From an uncultured Collinsella sp. (GTDB lineage Bacteria > Actinomycetota > Coriobacteriia > Coriobacteriales > Coriobacteriaceae): a stretch of 6,529 nt of DNA. Positions 1 to 5,405 of this stretch are shown one piece after another (positions within the stretch are counted from its first letter, which is position 1; the number at the start of each line of letters is the position of its first letter). Under the pieces are notes generated by a model that worked only from the letters and a program-made list of their open reading frames with translations, did not search any database and had not been told where the DNA came from. Position numbers and translations under genes: made by a program. The stretch covers positions 1 to 6,529 of the forward strand of contig CAUCXP010000091.1 in NCBI GenBank assembly GCA_958446785.1, given 5' to 3'.

Positions 1-786
1 GGCCGAAAGAAACATGGGCAGGGCAACCGCGCGAGGGACAGGGCCGCATGCGTAGCAGACGTCGAGCATGCCGTCGCAGGGGTCGGCATCGGGGCAGATA
101 CGATAGCCCGAGCCATACGTGGGACCCAACTGAATCGCCATGATGATCGTCCTCATGCGCTCAGCGCGCGCGCTGTCAAAGCTGGCTGTCATGGGGTAGT
201 TGCGATAGCGCAGGCCAAACTGCTCAAGTCCCGAGAGGGTGTAGAGCGGAGCACCCGTCAAGCCGGTCTTTTTGCGCAGCTCGGTGGTGCCAAGGCCGAT
301 GGCGGCATCGATGCCGACCGAAAGCGTCTGGTCGTAGTACTCGACGGTAGCCTCGCCGCTGCCGCTAGCAGGGCTCCATGAGCGAATGCGTCCGATGTCC
401 TGACGCTGCAGCTCGCAGGTGAGCAGCGCGCCAAAATCCTTGCCGGAGAAATCGTCGATGCCGAGCGTTTGGGCAAAATCGTTGCCGGAGCCCACGGGCA
501 GGACGGCAAGGGCGGGCCGGACCGCTTCTTCCTGCGTCATGAGTCCATTGACGACCTCGTGGATCACGCCATCGCCGCCAAGGGCGATAACGGTGCGGTA
601 GCCCTGGGCCTGTGCGGCAAGTTCCTTGGCATGCCCCATGCGCTCGGTAAGTACCAAGTCAAACTGGGATGAGCGCGCGGTCATGTCTAAAAAGCGCTGC
701 AGGCGCTCAGCGACCTCGCGCGCCGCACCCGACTGGGCGGCGGGGTTGGCGATGATGAGCGTGCGACCAAAATCAGTTGCGTGCAT
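1..786 (-). CDS. Diacylglycerol kinase / YegS-BmrU family lipid kinase, C-terminus cut by window edge
   Basis: This is an ATP-dependent lipid kinase with a diacylglycerol kinase catalytic domain, expected to act at the inner face of the membrane, for example recycling diacylglycerol to phosphatidic acid. The frame is open for 262 codons from the start to base 1, so the C-terminus is missing; family members usually have about 290-330 residues. Visible motifs are NPAAQSG (about 13-19), the nucleotide-binding GGDG (70-73) within VIALGGDGVIHEVVNG, LPVGSGND (about 96-103, the family's GTGND motif) and CPDADPCDGMLDV near the end (about 231-243). The ATG at 786 was chosen because GGGAG lies 7 bases upstream; an in-frame ATG at 810 has no ribosome-binding site. 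The gene lies 87 bases downstream of the CLC gene on the same strand with no clear terminator between, so the two may be co-transcribed. The exact lipid substrate cannot be read from sequence. Confidence 0.92.
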   Translation of the reverse strand, partial: MHATDFGRTLIIANPAAQSGAAREVAERLQRFLDMTARSSQFDLVLTERMGHAKELAAQAQGYRTVIALGGDGVIHEVVNGLMTQEEAVRPALAVLPVGSGNDFAQTLGIDDFSGKDFGALLTCELQRQDIGRIRSWSPASGSGEATVEYYDQTLSVGIDAAIGLGTTELRKKTGLTGAPLYTLSGLEQFGLRYRNYPMTASFDSARAERMRTIIMAIQLGPTYGSGYRICPDADPCDGMLDVCYACGPVPRAVALPMFLSA

Positions 787-873
787 GGGGCGACTCCCGG
801 CGTGTGACATGACAGTGCGGTCGCGCTCAGGTCGAATTACCCCCGATTGTGGCTGCACAGCGAATACTAACGT

Positions 874-2295
874 CTACTCTATCAGGTCGTTGTGGCGCTC
901 GATAGCATCCGCTACCGTTCCGCCCTCGTCCACAATAAGCGAACGGCGCTTGGGTGAGATGATGCGCTGGGCGGGGTACACGCCGCGGTGTCCGCCGGCT
1001 AGGTAGCTGATAAAGGCCACGATGACAAAGAACCCGGCGGCTGTGCCGTGGAACAGATCGATGGCCATCATGCAGGTGGTGATGGGCACGTTGAGGCCGG
1101 CGCAGAACACGCCTAGCATGCCGAGAGCCGCCAGAAAACTGGGGTCGAGCCCGGTAAGGCAACCGATCCAGCCACCGAGTGCCGCACCGATGCCAAACAG
1201 GGGCGTGACCTCGCCGCCTTGGAAACCCGCGCCCAGGGTAAGCGCTGTGACGACCAACTTGATGACTGCGTCCGCCAGGGTGCTGTTGCCTGCAAATCCA
1301 GCGCCCGAAAGCCACGTGGAAAGGCCGGCGTAGTCCCAGGCGTCGAGGAGGGCATAGGCGACCAAAACCACGAGTGCGCCTATAAGTGCGCGAACGAGGT
1401 AATTGGTGATAAAGCGACCGTACAGGCTCTTGACGGTTCGAACCGACCAGGCAAAGAGGCGTGCCGTCAGGCCGAAGATAATTGCGCTGATAACAACGAT
1501 GGCAACCGTCCGTGGTGTCATGTTGGGAACGCTGGCGATGACATTCGCTTCGTACTCGGTACCCAGGGCGAGCGACGTAAAGTAGCCGGTAAACGATGCG
1601 ACGAGGCAGTAGATGCCCGCGGTGTAGTCGATCTTGCCGATAAAGCACATCTCCATGCCAAAGAAAGCTCCGGCAAGGGGCGAACCGAATACGGCGCCAA
1701 AGGCCGACGAGATGCCGGCGAGCATGAGGTCGTGGTGGTCGTGCTTTTTGAGGTGGGCGAGGCTCGAGATGTTGCTGGCGATGGTGCCGCCAATCTGCAC
1801 CGCGGCGCCCTCGCGACCGGCCGACCCGCCCGTTAGGTGCGTGAGCGTGGAGCAGACGAAGGTGAGGACGGCCATGCGCATATGGATGAGGCGTGTGCCT
1901 AGAGCGGAGTCGATGACCAGGTTGTTACCTCGTTTGGCAGCAAGGCCGTGGTTTTTGTACACCCATGCGGTGGCAACGCCCACAACGGGAAGCAGTGCGT
2001 AAATCCATGCATGGTGTTCGCGATAGTCGGTCGCGATATTCAGCGAGGCCAAAAACGCCCAAGCGGCAACGCCCATGGCGAGCGAGACGATGACGACGAG
2101 TACGAGCAACTTGGCGCTCGCGAGTAGGTTGCGGGCGTTACGGCGCGTGTCGGCAGCCAAGAGATGCTCGGAGCGGGTGAGTTGTTGCCTGCCTGCCATG
2201 ATGACGTCGTTAAGGGAGAAAAAGCCGCCGTCGTCGAGCGGCTGGGAATGATCCTGCGCCTCGTTTGCGCTTTCGGGTTTGTCGTTATGAGCCAT
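874..2295 (-). CDS. CLC-family anion transporter, probable CLC-F type fluoride/proton antiporter
   Basis: This 473-residue polytopic membrane protein has the CLC fold signatures: GGSAGREGAAVQIGG (156-170, gating glutamate E162), GAVFGSPLAGAFFGMEM (200-216), GFQGGEVTPLFGIG (357-370) and GLNVPITTCMMAIDLFHG (about 400-417). The canonical chloride-coordinating GSGIP motif is absent; the equivalent stretch reads RGNNLVID (122-129). The internal proton glutamate of E. coli ClC-ec1 (E203) seems to be methionine (216), while a glutamate sits in the GGEVTP segment (E362). That glutamate and the lost GSGIP are hallmarks of the CLC-F subclass, which exports fluoride in exchange for protons. The first 55 or so residues are hydrophilic and probably cytoplasmic; no CBS domains follow the core. 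The ATG start has AGAGGA 4 bases upstream and a TATAAT box further upstream. Automatic pipelines would likely call it a voltage-gated chloride channel. CLC membership is certain; the fluoride assignment is inference from motifs. Confidence 0.93.
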   Translation of the reverse strand: MAHNDKPESANEAQDHSQPLDDGGFFSLNDVIMAGRQQLTRSEHLLAADTRRNARNLLASAKLLVLVVIVSLAMGVAAWAFLASLNIATDYREHHAWIYALLPVVGVATAWVYKNHGLAAKRGNNLVIDSALGTRLIHMRMAVLTFVCSTLTHLTGGSAGREGAAVQIGGTIASNISSLAHLKKHDHHDLMLAGISSAFGAVFGSPLAGAFFGMEMCFIGKIDYTAGIYCLVASFTGYFTSLALGTEYEANVIASVPNMTPRTVAIVVISAIIFGLTARLFAWSVRTVKSLYGRFITNYLVRALIGALVVLVAYALLDAWDYAGLSTWLSGAGFAGNSTLADAVIKLVVTALTLGAGFQGGEVTPLFGIGAALGGWIGCLTGLDPSFLAALGMLGVFCAGLNVPITTCMMAIDLFHGTAAGFFVIVAFISYLAGGHRGVYPAQRIISPKRRSLIVDEGGTVADAIERHNDLIE

Positions 2296-2324
2296 ACGTT
2301 CCTCTTTTTGGTTGCAACACGAGC

Positions 2325-2330
2325 ATTATA
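2325..2330 (-). promoter_or_regulatory. -10 box of the CLC gene promoter
   Basis: The minus strand reads TATAAT here, a perfect match to the -10 consensus, about 30 bases upstream of the CLC start codon. No good -35 element is found at 16-18 bases' spacing (GGCTCG at 17), so the promoter is weak, activator-dependent or mis-assigned. The implied leader is only about 20-25 bases, which leaves no room for a fluoride riboswitch. Confidence 0.5.
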
Positions 2331-2380
2331 GAACGTGGTAAACGCGACGAGCCGGTGGGTTGGTTTCCATTCCGTTTCGC

Positions 2381-2417
2381 GGCCTGCAACCGACAGGTGT
2401 ATTTGCGGGTACAGGCC
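2381..2417. repeat. Imperfect inverted repeat in the divergent CLC/moeA promoter region
   Basis: GGCCTG (2381-2386) and CAGGCC (2412-2417) form a perfect 6-base dyad. Additional pairs inside (A2388 with T2410, CCG 2390-2392 with CGG 2406-2408) extend it to about ten pairs with two mismatches and a 13-base centre. It lies upstream of the moeA -10 box and behind the CLC promoter, so it could be an operator for either gene. No regulator family is recognisable from it. Confidence 0.3.
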
Positions 2418-2442
2418 AAGTCGCGGTCGCGCGTCGGGGGAT

Positions 2443-2448
2443 TATACT
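2443..2448 (+). promoter_or_regulatory. -10 box of the moeA promoter
   Basis: TATACT matches five of six -10 consensus positions and lies 58 bases upstream of the moeA ATG. Transcription would start near 2455, giving a leader of about 50 bases. The 17-base-spaced -35 position (GTCGCG) does not match consensus, so recognition may need an activator. Confidence 0.4.
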
Positions 2449-2466
2449 GAGACAAGCATAAAGAAC

Positions 2467-2487
2467 CGGCGCCACTGTTGTGCGCCG
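2467..2487 (+). promoter_or_regulatory. Leader hairpin ahead of the moeA ribosome-binding site
   Basis: CGGCGC (2467-2472) pairs perfectly with GCGCCG (2482-2487) around a 9-base loop. An alternative fold bulges C2472 and adds CAC/GTG for eight pairs around TGTT. It would form in the predicted leader RNA, ending 7 bases before the Shine-Dalgarno sequence. It has no following T-run, so it is not a terminator. It could stabilise the messenger or tune translation; it is too small for a known molybdenum-cofactor riboswitch. Confidence 0.35.
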
Positions 2488-2494
2488 TAGCATT

Positions 2495-2500
2495 AAGAGG
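2495..2500 (+). promoter_or_regulatory. moeA ribosome-binding site that decides the start
   Basis: AAGAGG lies 5 bases before the ATG at 2506. Its last G is also the first base of an in-frame GTG at 2500, so that GTG cannot be the start while this site is used. The ATG giving MAEKLIPL is therefore preferred. Confidence 0.7.
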
Positions 2501-2505
2501 TGCAC

Positions 2506-3768
2506 ATGGCAGAGAAACTCATTCCGCTGGAGGACGCGCAGTCGATTGTTCTGTCGCACGTTGCTCCGACAGATCTCATCGAGATCCCGGTATGGCAGGC
2601 GGCTGGTTTTCCCTTGGCCGAAGACGCGGTGGCCGATATCGACATCTCGCCGTTTGCCAACAGCGCTATGGACGGATATGCCGTGCGCTCGGCGGACTTG
2701 GCGCAGGCATCTGGCGAGGTGCCGGTGACGCTCGACGTTATCGGACACGAGGCCGCGGGCCATGTGTTTGAGGGCGCTATCGGCGCGGGCGAGGCGGTCC
2801 GCATTATGACAGGCGCGCCGGTGCCCGAAGGTGCCGACGCCGTGGTGAAATACGAGATCGTCGATGTGCTCGACGGCGATGGCAACGAGGACTCGCGTGT
2901 GAGGTTCTCGGCGCCTGCCAAGGTAGGGGAGAACGTTCGCTCTGCCGCCGAGGAGGCCCATGCCGGCGATGTTGTGATGCACGCCGGCGAGGTCGTGGCT
3001 CCGGCGGGCGCGGGTCTGCTGGCAAGCGCCGGATATGCGAGCGTGAAGGTGCACGCTGCCCCGCGTGTGGGCATCATCTCGCTGGGCACGGAACTGGTCG
3101 CACCGAGCAATGTGCCGGCGCGCGGTCAGATTCGCGATTCCAACTCCTCGGCGCTGATGGCCGAGGCACTCGATGCCGGCGCTGAGCCCGTGTTCTACGG
3201 CATTGCGCCCGACGATGAGCAGGCGATTGCCGAGCTGGTGCATCGCGCCGCGCAGGAGTGCGATTTTGTCATTACGAGCGGTGGCGCCTCGGCAGGCGAC
3301 TACGACTACGTGACGGCGCTCGTCCGGCGCGAGGGCGAGGTACTGTTCGATCGCATCTCGATGCGTCCGGGCAAGGCCATCACGTTTGGCTTGCTCGGGG
3401 ATAAGCCCTACCTGGGACTTTCAGGCAATCCGGCCGCGGCGTATGTAGGCTTTGAGATGCTTGCCCGTCCGGCGATCCGCAAGATGCGCGGTTTTGCCGA
3501 GGGTACGCGTCCCATGCAGCGGGCGATATTGACGCACGGCGTGAAGAAGCGCCAGGACCGACGCTTCTTCGATCGCGCCACGGTTTTGCGCGACCCCGAG
3601 ACCGGTGAGTTGTTGGTGACCGAGGCTAAGACGCAGAATTCGGCGCTGCTCGGCACGATGCAGCGGGCCAACTGCCTGCTGCGTATTGACGAAGGACCGT
3701 GCGAACTCAAGGCGGGAGATGTCGTAGACGTTGTTCGCGTCGATCTGCCCGAGGGCGCCGTGTTGTAG
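2506..3768 (+). CDS. moeA: Molybdopterin molybdenumtransferase MoeA
   Basis: MoeA inserts molybdate into adenylylated molybdopterin, releasing AMP and giving molybdenum cofactor (EC 2.10.1.1), in the cytoplasm. The 420-residue protein has the usual family length. It shows the N-terminal motif FANSAMDGYAVRSAD (50-64), TGAPVPEGADAVV (102-114), the start of the MoCF-binding domain PRVGIISLGTELV (186-198), RGQIRDSNS (206-214), ITSGGASAGDYDYV (256-269), ISMRPGKA (284-291) and LSGNPAAAYVGFE (305-317), followed by a C-terminal beta domain (about 335-415). These cover the linker, molybdopterin-binding and C-terminal domains in order, with no gap. The mogA-type gene follows after 10 bases and its ribosome-binding site overlaps the moeA stop, so the pair is translated from one transcript. 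Some bacteria use a second MoeA for tungsten; nothing in the sequence separates these. Confidence 0.97.
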   Translation: MAEKLIPLEDAQSIVLSHVAPTDLIEIPVWQAAGFPLAEDAVADIDISPFANSAMDGYAVRSADLAQASGEVPVTLDVIGHEAAGHVFEGAIGAGEAVRIMTGAPVPEGADAVVKYEIVDVLDGDGNEDSRVRFSAPAKVGENVRSAAEEAHAGDVVMHAGEVVAPAGAGLLASAGYASVKVHAAPRVGIISLGTELVAPSNVPARGQIRDSNSSALMAEALDAGAEPVFYGIAPDDEQAIAELVHRAAQECDFVITSGGASAGDYDYVTALVRREGEVLFDRISMRPGKAITFGLLGDKPYLGLSGNPAAAYVGFEMLARPAIRKMRGFAEGTRPMQRAILTHGVKKRQDRRFFDRATVLRDPETGELLVTEAKTQNSALLGTMQRANCLLRIDEGPCELKAGDVVDVVRVDLPEGAVL

Positions 3769-3772
3769 GAGG
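3767..3772 (+). promoter_or_regulatory. mogA ribosome-binding site overlapping the moeA stop codon
   Basis: AGGAGG begins inside the TAG stop of moeA and sits 6 bases before the GTG at 3779. This near-perfect site fixes the GTG as start. The nearer ATG at 3774 is out of frame, and longer in-frame openings would run back into moeA. Confidence 0.8.
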
Positions 3773-3778
3773 AATGCT

Positions 3779-4258
3779 GTGGAGTTGAAGATATCGATCG
3801 TGACGTGTTCGGACACGCGCGATCTTGCCCAGGACGAGGCTGGAGCCGCACTCGAGGAACTCATCGTGGCGCAGGGCTGGACGGTCGCCTCGCATGTGGT
3901 CGTGCGCGACGACGTCAGCGAGATCGGTGATGCCATTGTGGAAGCCGCCGATGAGTGTCACGCCAATGTCGTACTCACCTGCGGCGGCACGGGGCTTTCG
4001 ATGCGCGACGTGACGCCCGAGGCGACGCGTACCGTTTGTGACCGCGATGTGCCGGGTATTGCCGAGGCAATCCGTGCGTACTCTATGACCAAGACGCGCC
4101 GCGCCATGCTCTCGCGCGCTATTTGCATGCAACGAGGTCATACACTTGTCGTAAACTTTCCCGGTTCTACGAAGGCCGCCCGCGAAAGCTGGGAGGCCAT
4201 AGCGGACCAGCTGGAGCATGCGGCTCAGATGACAGCGGGCGGCGGACATACCAACTAA
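3779..4258 (+). CDS. mogA: Molybdopterin adenylyltransferase, MogA/MoaB family
   Basis: This 159-residue single-domain MoCF-binding protein is expected to adenylylate molybdopterin with ATP (EC 2.7.7.75), making the substrate that MoeA converts to molybdenum cofactor. Visible features are the first strand KISIVTCSDTR (4-14), the signature TCGGTGLSMRDVTPEAT (67-83) with the conserved aspartate D77, and NFPGS (126-130). D44 in VVRDD probably matches the other active-site aspartate of E. coli MogA. It starts at GTG with a strong ribosome-binding site and lies 10 bases after moeA, so it makes the two-step cofactor maturation pair. A T-rich intrinsic terminator follows 14 bases after its stop. Family members are named MogA, MoaB or Mog and differ little; MoaB of E. 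coli is inactive, so the active role is inferred from the moeA pairing and conserved aspartates. Confidence 0.92.
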   Translation: MELKISIVTCSDTRDLAQDEAGAALEELIVAQGWTVASHVVVRDDVSEIGDAIVEAADECHANVVLTCGGTGLSMRDVTPEATRTVCDRDVPGIAEAIRAYSMTKTRRAMLSRAICMQRGHTLVVNFPGSTKAARESWEAIADQLEHAAQMTAGGGHTN

Positions 4259-4272
4259 GCGGTTTACCTGCG

Positions 4273-4308
4273 GCGGGGCGACCTGAACGGCTGCTCCGCT
4301 TTTGTTTT
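4273..4308 (+). terminator. Intrinsic terminator after moeA-mogA
   Basis: GCGGGGCG (4273-4280) pairs with TGCTCCGC (4292-4299), including two G-T pairs. After one A-C mismatch, CC/GG (4282-4283 with 4289-4290) extends the stem to ten pairs closed by the loop TGAAC. The run TTTTGTTTT (4300-4308) follows directly. This separates the cofactor genes from the modA promoter. Confidence 0.85.
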
Positions 4309-4339
4309 CCGCCGAAGCGACGCCGAGGTGCGCGGTAAC

Positions 4340-4368
4340 TTGAAACTATATTCTCTGGCGAGAATAAT
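4340..4368 (+). promoter_or_regulatory. Candidate modA promoter 1 (TTGAAA - 17 bp - AATAAT)
   Basis: TTGAAA (4340-4345) and AATAAT (4363-4368) each match five of six consensus bases and have the ideal 17-base spacing. The spacer and -10 box are covered by the inverted repeat at 4349-4366, so a bound repressor would block this promoter. The distance to the modA ATG is about 95 bases. Confidence 0.5.
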
Positions 4369-4373
4369 TTCTC
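4349..4373. promoter_or_regulatory. Overlapping inverted repeats, probable operator upstream of modA
   Basis: TATTCTC (4349-4355) and GAGAATA (4360-4366) form a perfect 7-base dyad around TGGC. GAGAA (4360-4364) also pairs with a third element TTCTC (4369-4373) around TAAT. The three boxes TTCTC, GAGAA, TTCTC are spaced by exactly 4 bases each, a 9-base period. The position within the promoter suggests a transcription factor site controlling molybdate uptake; it does not clearly match the E. coli ModE site. A tandem CACTAT pair (4373-4384) follows immediately. Confidence 0.45.
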
Positions 4374-4395
4374 ACTATCACTATTCCCGCAGAAG

Positions 4396-4401
4396 TATAA
4401 T
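4396..4401 (+). promoter_or_regulatory. Candidate modA promoter 2, -10 box TATAAT
   Basis: This is a perfect -10 hexamer 60 bases before the modA ATG. The 17-base-spaced -35 position (CACTAT) is poor. The transcript would start near 4408, and the operator-like repeats would lie just upstream of or over the -35 region. Confidence 0.45.
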
Positions 4402-4417
4402 CTGATTGCAGAATAAA

Positions 4418-4449
4418 GCCCGCGGTGTGGCGTCCGGGCAAAACGTCCG
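4418..4449 (+). promoter_or_regulatory. modA leader hairpin and CGTCCG direct repeat
   Basis: GCCCG (4418-4422) pairs with CGGGC (4435-4439), leaving a 12-base loop. CGTCCG occurs at 4431-4436 and again at 4444-4449, just before the AAAGGG ribosome-binding site. The structure is weak and may have no function; it does not resemble a riboswitch I recognise. Confidence 0.2.
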
Positions 4450-4461
4450 AAAGGGTTGAAT

Positions 4462-5337
4462 ATGTTCGATATGGTTTCACGCCGCGGTTTCATCTCGCTT
4501 TCTGCTGCCGCTGCCGCTGGCCTTGGCCTTGCTGGTTGCTCGGGCAACAAGTCTTCCGAGCCCGCCGGCTCCGATGCCGGCTCCGCCAAGGCATCTTCCA
4601 AGAAGGAAACCGTCGAGCTTCAGGTCTTCGCTGCCAACTCGCTCGAGAAGGCTCTGCCCGAGGTTCAGGAGCTCTACACCGACCAGACCGGTACCACCTT
4701 TGCCGACACGCAGTTTAAGGGCTCCGGCGACCTCGTCGAGCAGATGCGTGCCGGCGCCACGGCCGATGTGCTCATCACCGCTTCCAAGGGCACCATGGAC
4801 GACGCCGAAGCCGCCGGGCTCGTCGACGCCGGCACCCGTGAGGATATGTTCGTCAACGACCTCGTGATCATTCGCGCCGAGGGCTCCGACACCAAGGTCG
4901 AGGCCATCGCCGACGTCGCGAATCTGGATGGCAAGATCGCCATTGGCGACGCTAAGACCGTCCCCGCCGGCAAGTACGCCAACCAGGCGCTGGCTTCCGT
5001 GGGCCTCTATACCGGCACCGAGGGCGACGACGGCGAGTATGCGCCCGAGATCGCCGACAAGGTCGCGCTGGCAGACAAAGTTGGTACCGCCGCCGTCTAT
5101 GTGTCCACAGGCGACTGCGTGGCCGGTTTTGTCTACAGCTCTGACATCTACCGCTACGACGGCATCGAGGAGGCCTTCGTGTGCCCCGAGGATTCGCACA
5201 AGCCCATCGTGTACCCGGGTGCCGTTGCCGATAGCTCAGAGCATGCCGACGAGGCCAAGGCGTTCATTGACTTCTGTCTGACCAACAAGAAGGCTCAGAA
5301 GATTTGGGCTAAGTACGGCTTTGAGCTTTCCGAGTAG
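4462..5337 (+). CDS. modA: Molybdate ABC transporter substrate-binding lipoprotein ModA
   Basis: ModA captures molybdate (or tungstate) outside the membrane and delivers it to ModB. The 291-residue protein begins with a twin-arginine-type signal (SRRGFISLS, 6-14), a short alanine-rich core and the lipobox LAGC with lipid-carrying Cys26, then a Ser/Ala/Gly/Lys linker to about 49. The mature domain starts VELQVFAANSLEKALPEV (51-68). SGDLVEQMRAGATADVLITAS (88-108) follows, then IGDAKTVPAGKYANQAL (161-177) and GFVYSSDIY (222-230), all typical of the ModA family. Likely oxyanion contacts, by analogy with E. coli ModA, are S60, S88, the VPAG region and Y225. The ATG at 4462 has AAAGGG 6 bases upstream; an in-frame TTG at 4456 overlaps that spacing and is less likely. 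Codons are more uniformly C-ending than in modB, suggesting higher expression. modB follows after 68 bases. Confidence 0.95.
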   Translation: MFDMVSRRGFISLSAAAAAGLGLAGCSGNKSSEPAGSDAGSAKASSKKETVELQVFAANSLEKALPEVQELYTDQTGTTFADTQFKGSGDLVEQMRAGATADVLITASKGTMDDAEAAGLVDAGTREDMFVNDLVIIRAEGSDTKVEAIADVANLDGKIAIGDAKTVPAGKYANQALASVGLYTGTEGDDGEYAPEIADKVALADKVGTAAVYVSTGDCVAGFVYSSDIYRYDGIEEAFVCPEDSHKPIVYPGAVADSSEHADEAKAFIDFCLTNKKAQKIWAKYGFELSE

Positions 5338-5395
5338 TGCGGCTTGGCGCGATAATTCCATCGTTTTGTGTTTCACTCCGTCCTTGTATTCGCTT

Positions 5396-5399
5396 GGAG
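5396..5399 (+). promoter_or_regulatory. modB ribosome-binding site that decides the start
   Basis: GGAG lies 6 bases before the GTG at 5406. The frame is also open from a GTG at 5337 that overlaps the modA stop, but that one has no ribosome-binding site and would put a non-signal-like stretch before the hydrophobic segment. An ATG at 5424 also lacks a site. Confidence 0.55.
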
Positions 5400-5405
5400 C
5401 TTTTC

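Noticed and set aside
787..810. ATG at 810 as a longer start for the lipid kinase
   Set aside because: It has no ribosome-binding site, whereas the ATG at 786 has GGGAG at good spacing and the conserved domain begins right after it.
787..873. Possible terminator or promoter between the CLC and lipid kinase genes
   Set aside because: Only a 5-base dyad with a 25-base loop (790-824) and a poor TAGTAT were found; neither is convincing.
827..1648. 273-residue minus-strand frame inside the CLC gene
   Set aside because: It is a different frame of the CLC coding strand, extremely Arg-rich with no motifs; the CLC frame has all the family signatures.
1219..1836. 205-residue plus-strand frame opposite the CLC gene
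   Set aside because: It is a shadow of the CLC gene, with no ribosome-binding site or domain.
2296..2500. Fluoride riboswitch upstream of the CLC gene, or molybdenum-cofactor riboswitch upstream of moeA
   Set aside because: The predicted leaders are about 20-25 and 50 bases, too short, and the conserved cores of these riboswitches are not visible on either strand.
2326..3243. 305-residue open frame on the minus strand across moeA
   Set aside because: It is antisense to the fully conserved moeA, is rich in Arg and His as expected for a shadow frame of GC-rich coding DNA, and has no recognisable domain.
4477..5199. 240-residue minus-strand frame opposite modA
   Set aside because: It is Gly/Val-rich, a product of antisense reading of C-ending codons in modA; modA is the real gene.
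5337..5405. Upstream GTG at 5337 as modB start (overlapping the modA stop)
   Set aside because: No ribosome-binding site precedes it, and the added 23 residues do not look like part of a signal segment; GTG 5406 with GGAG fits better.
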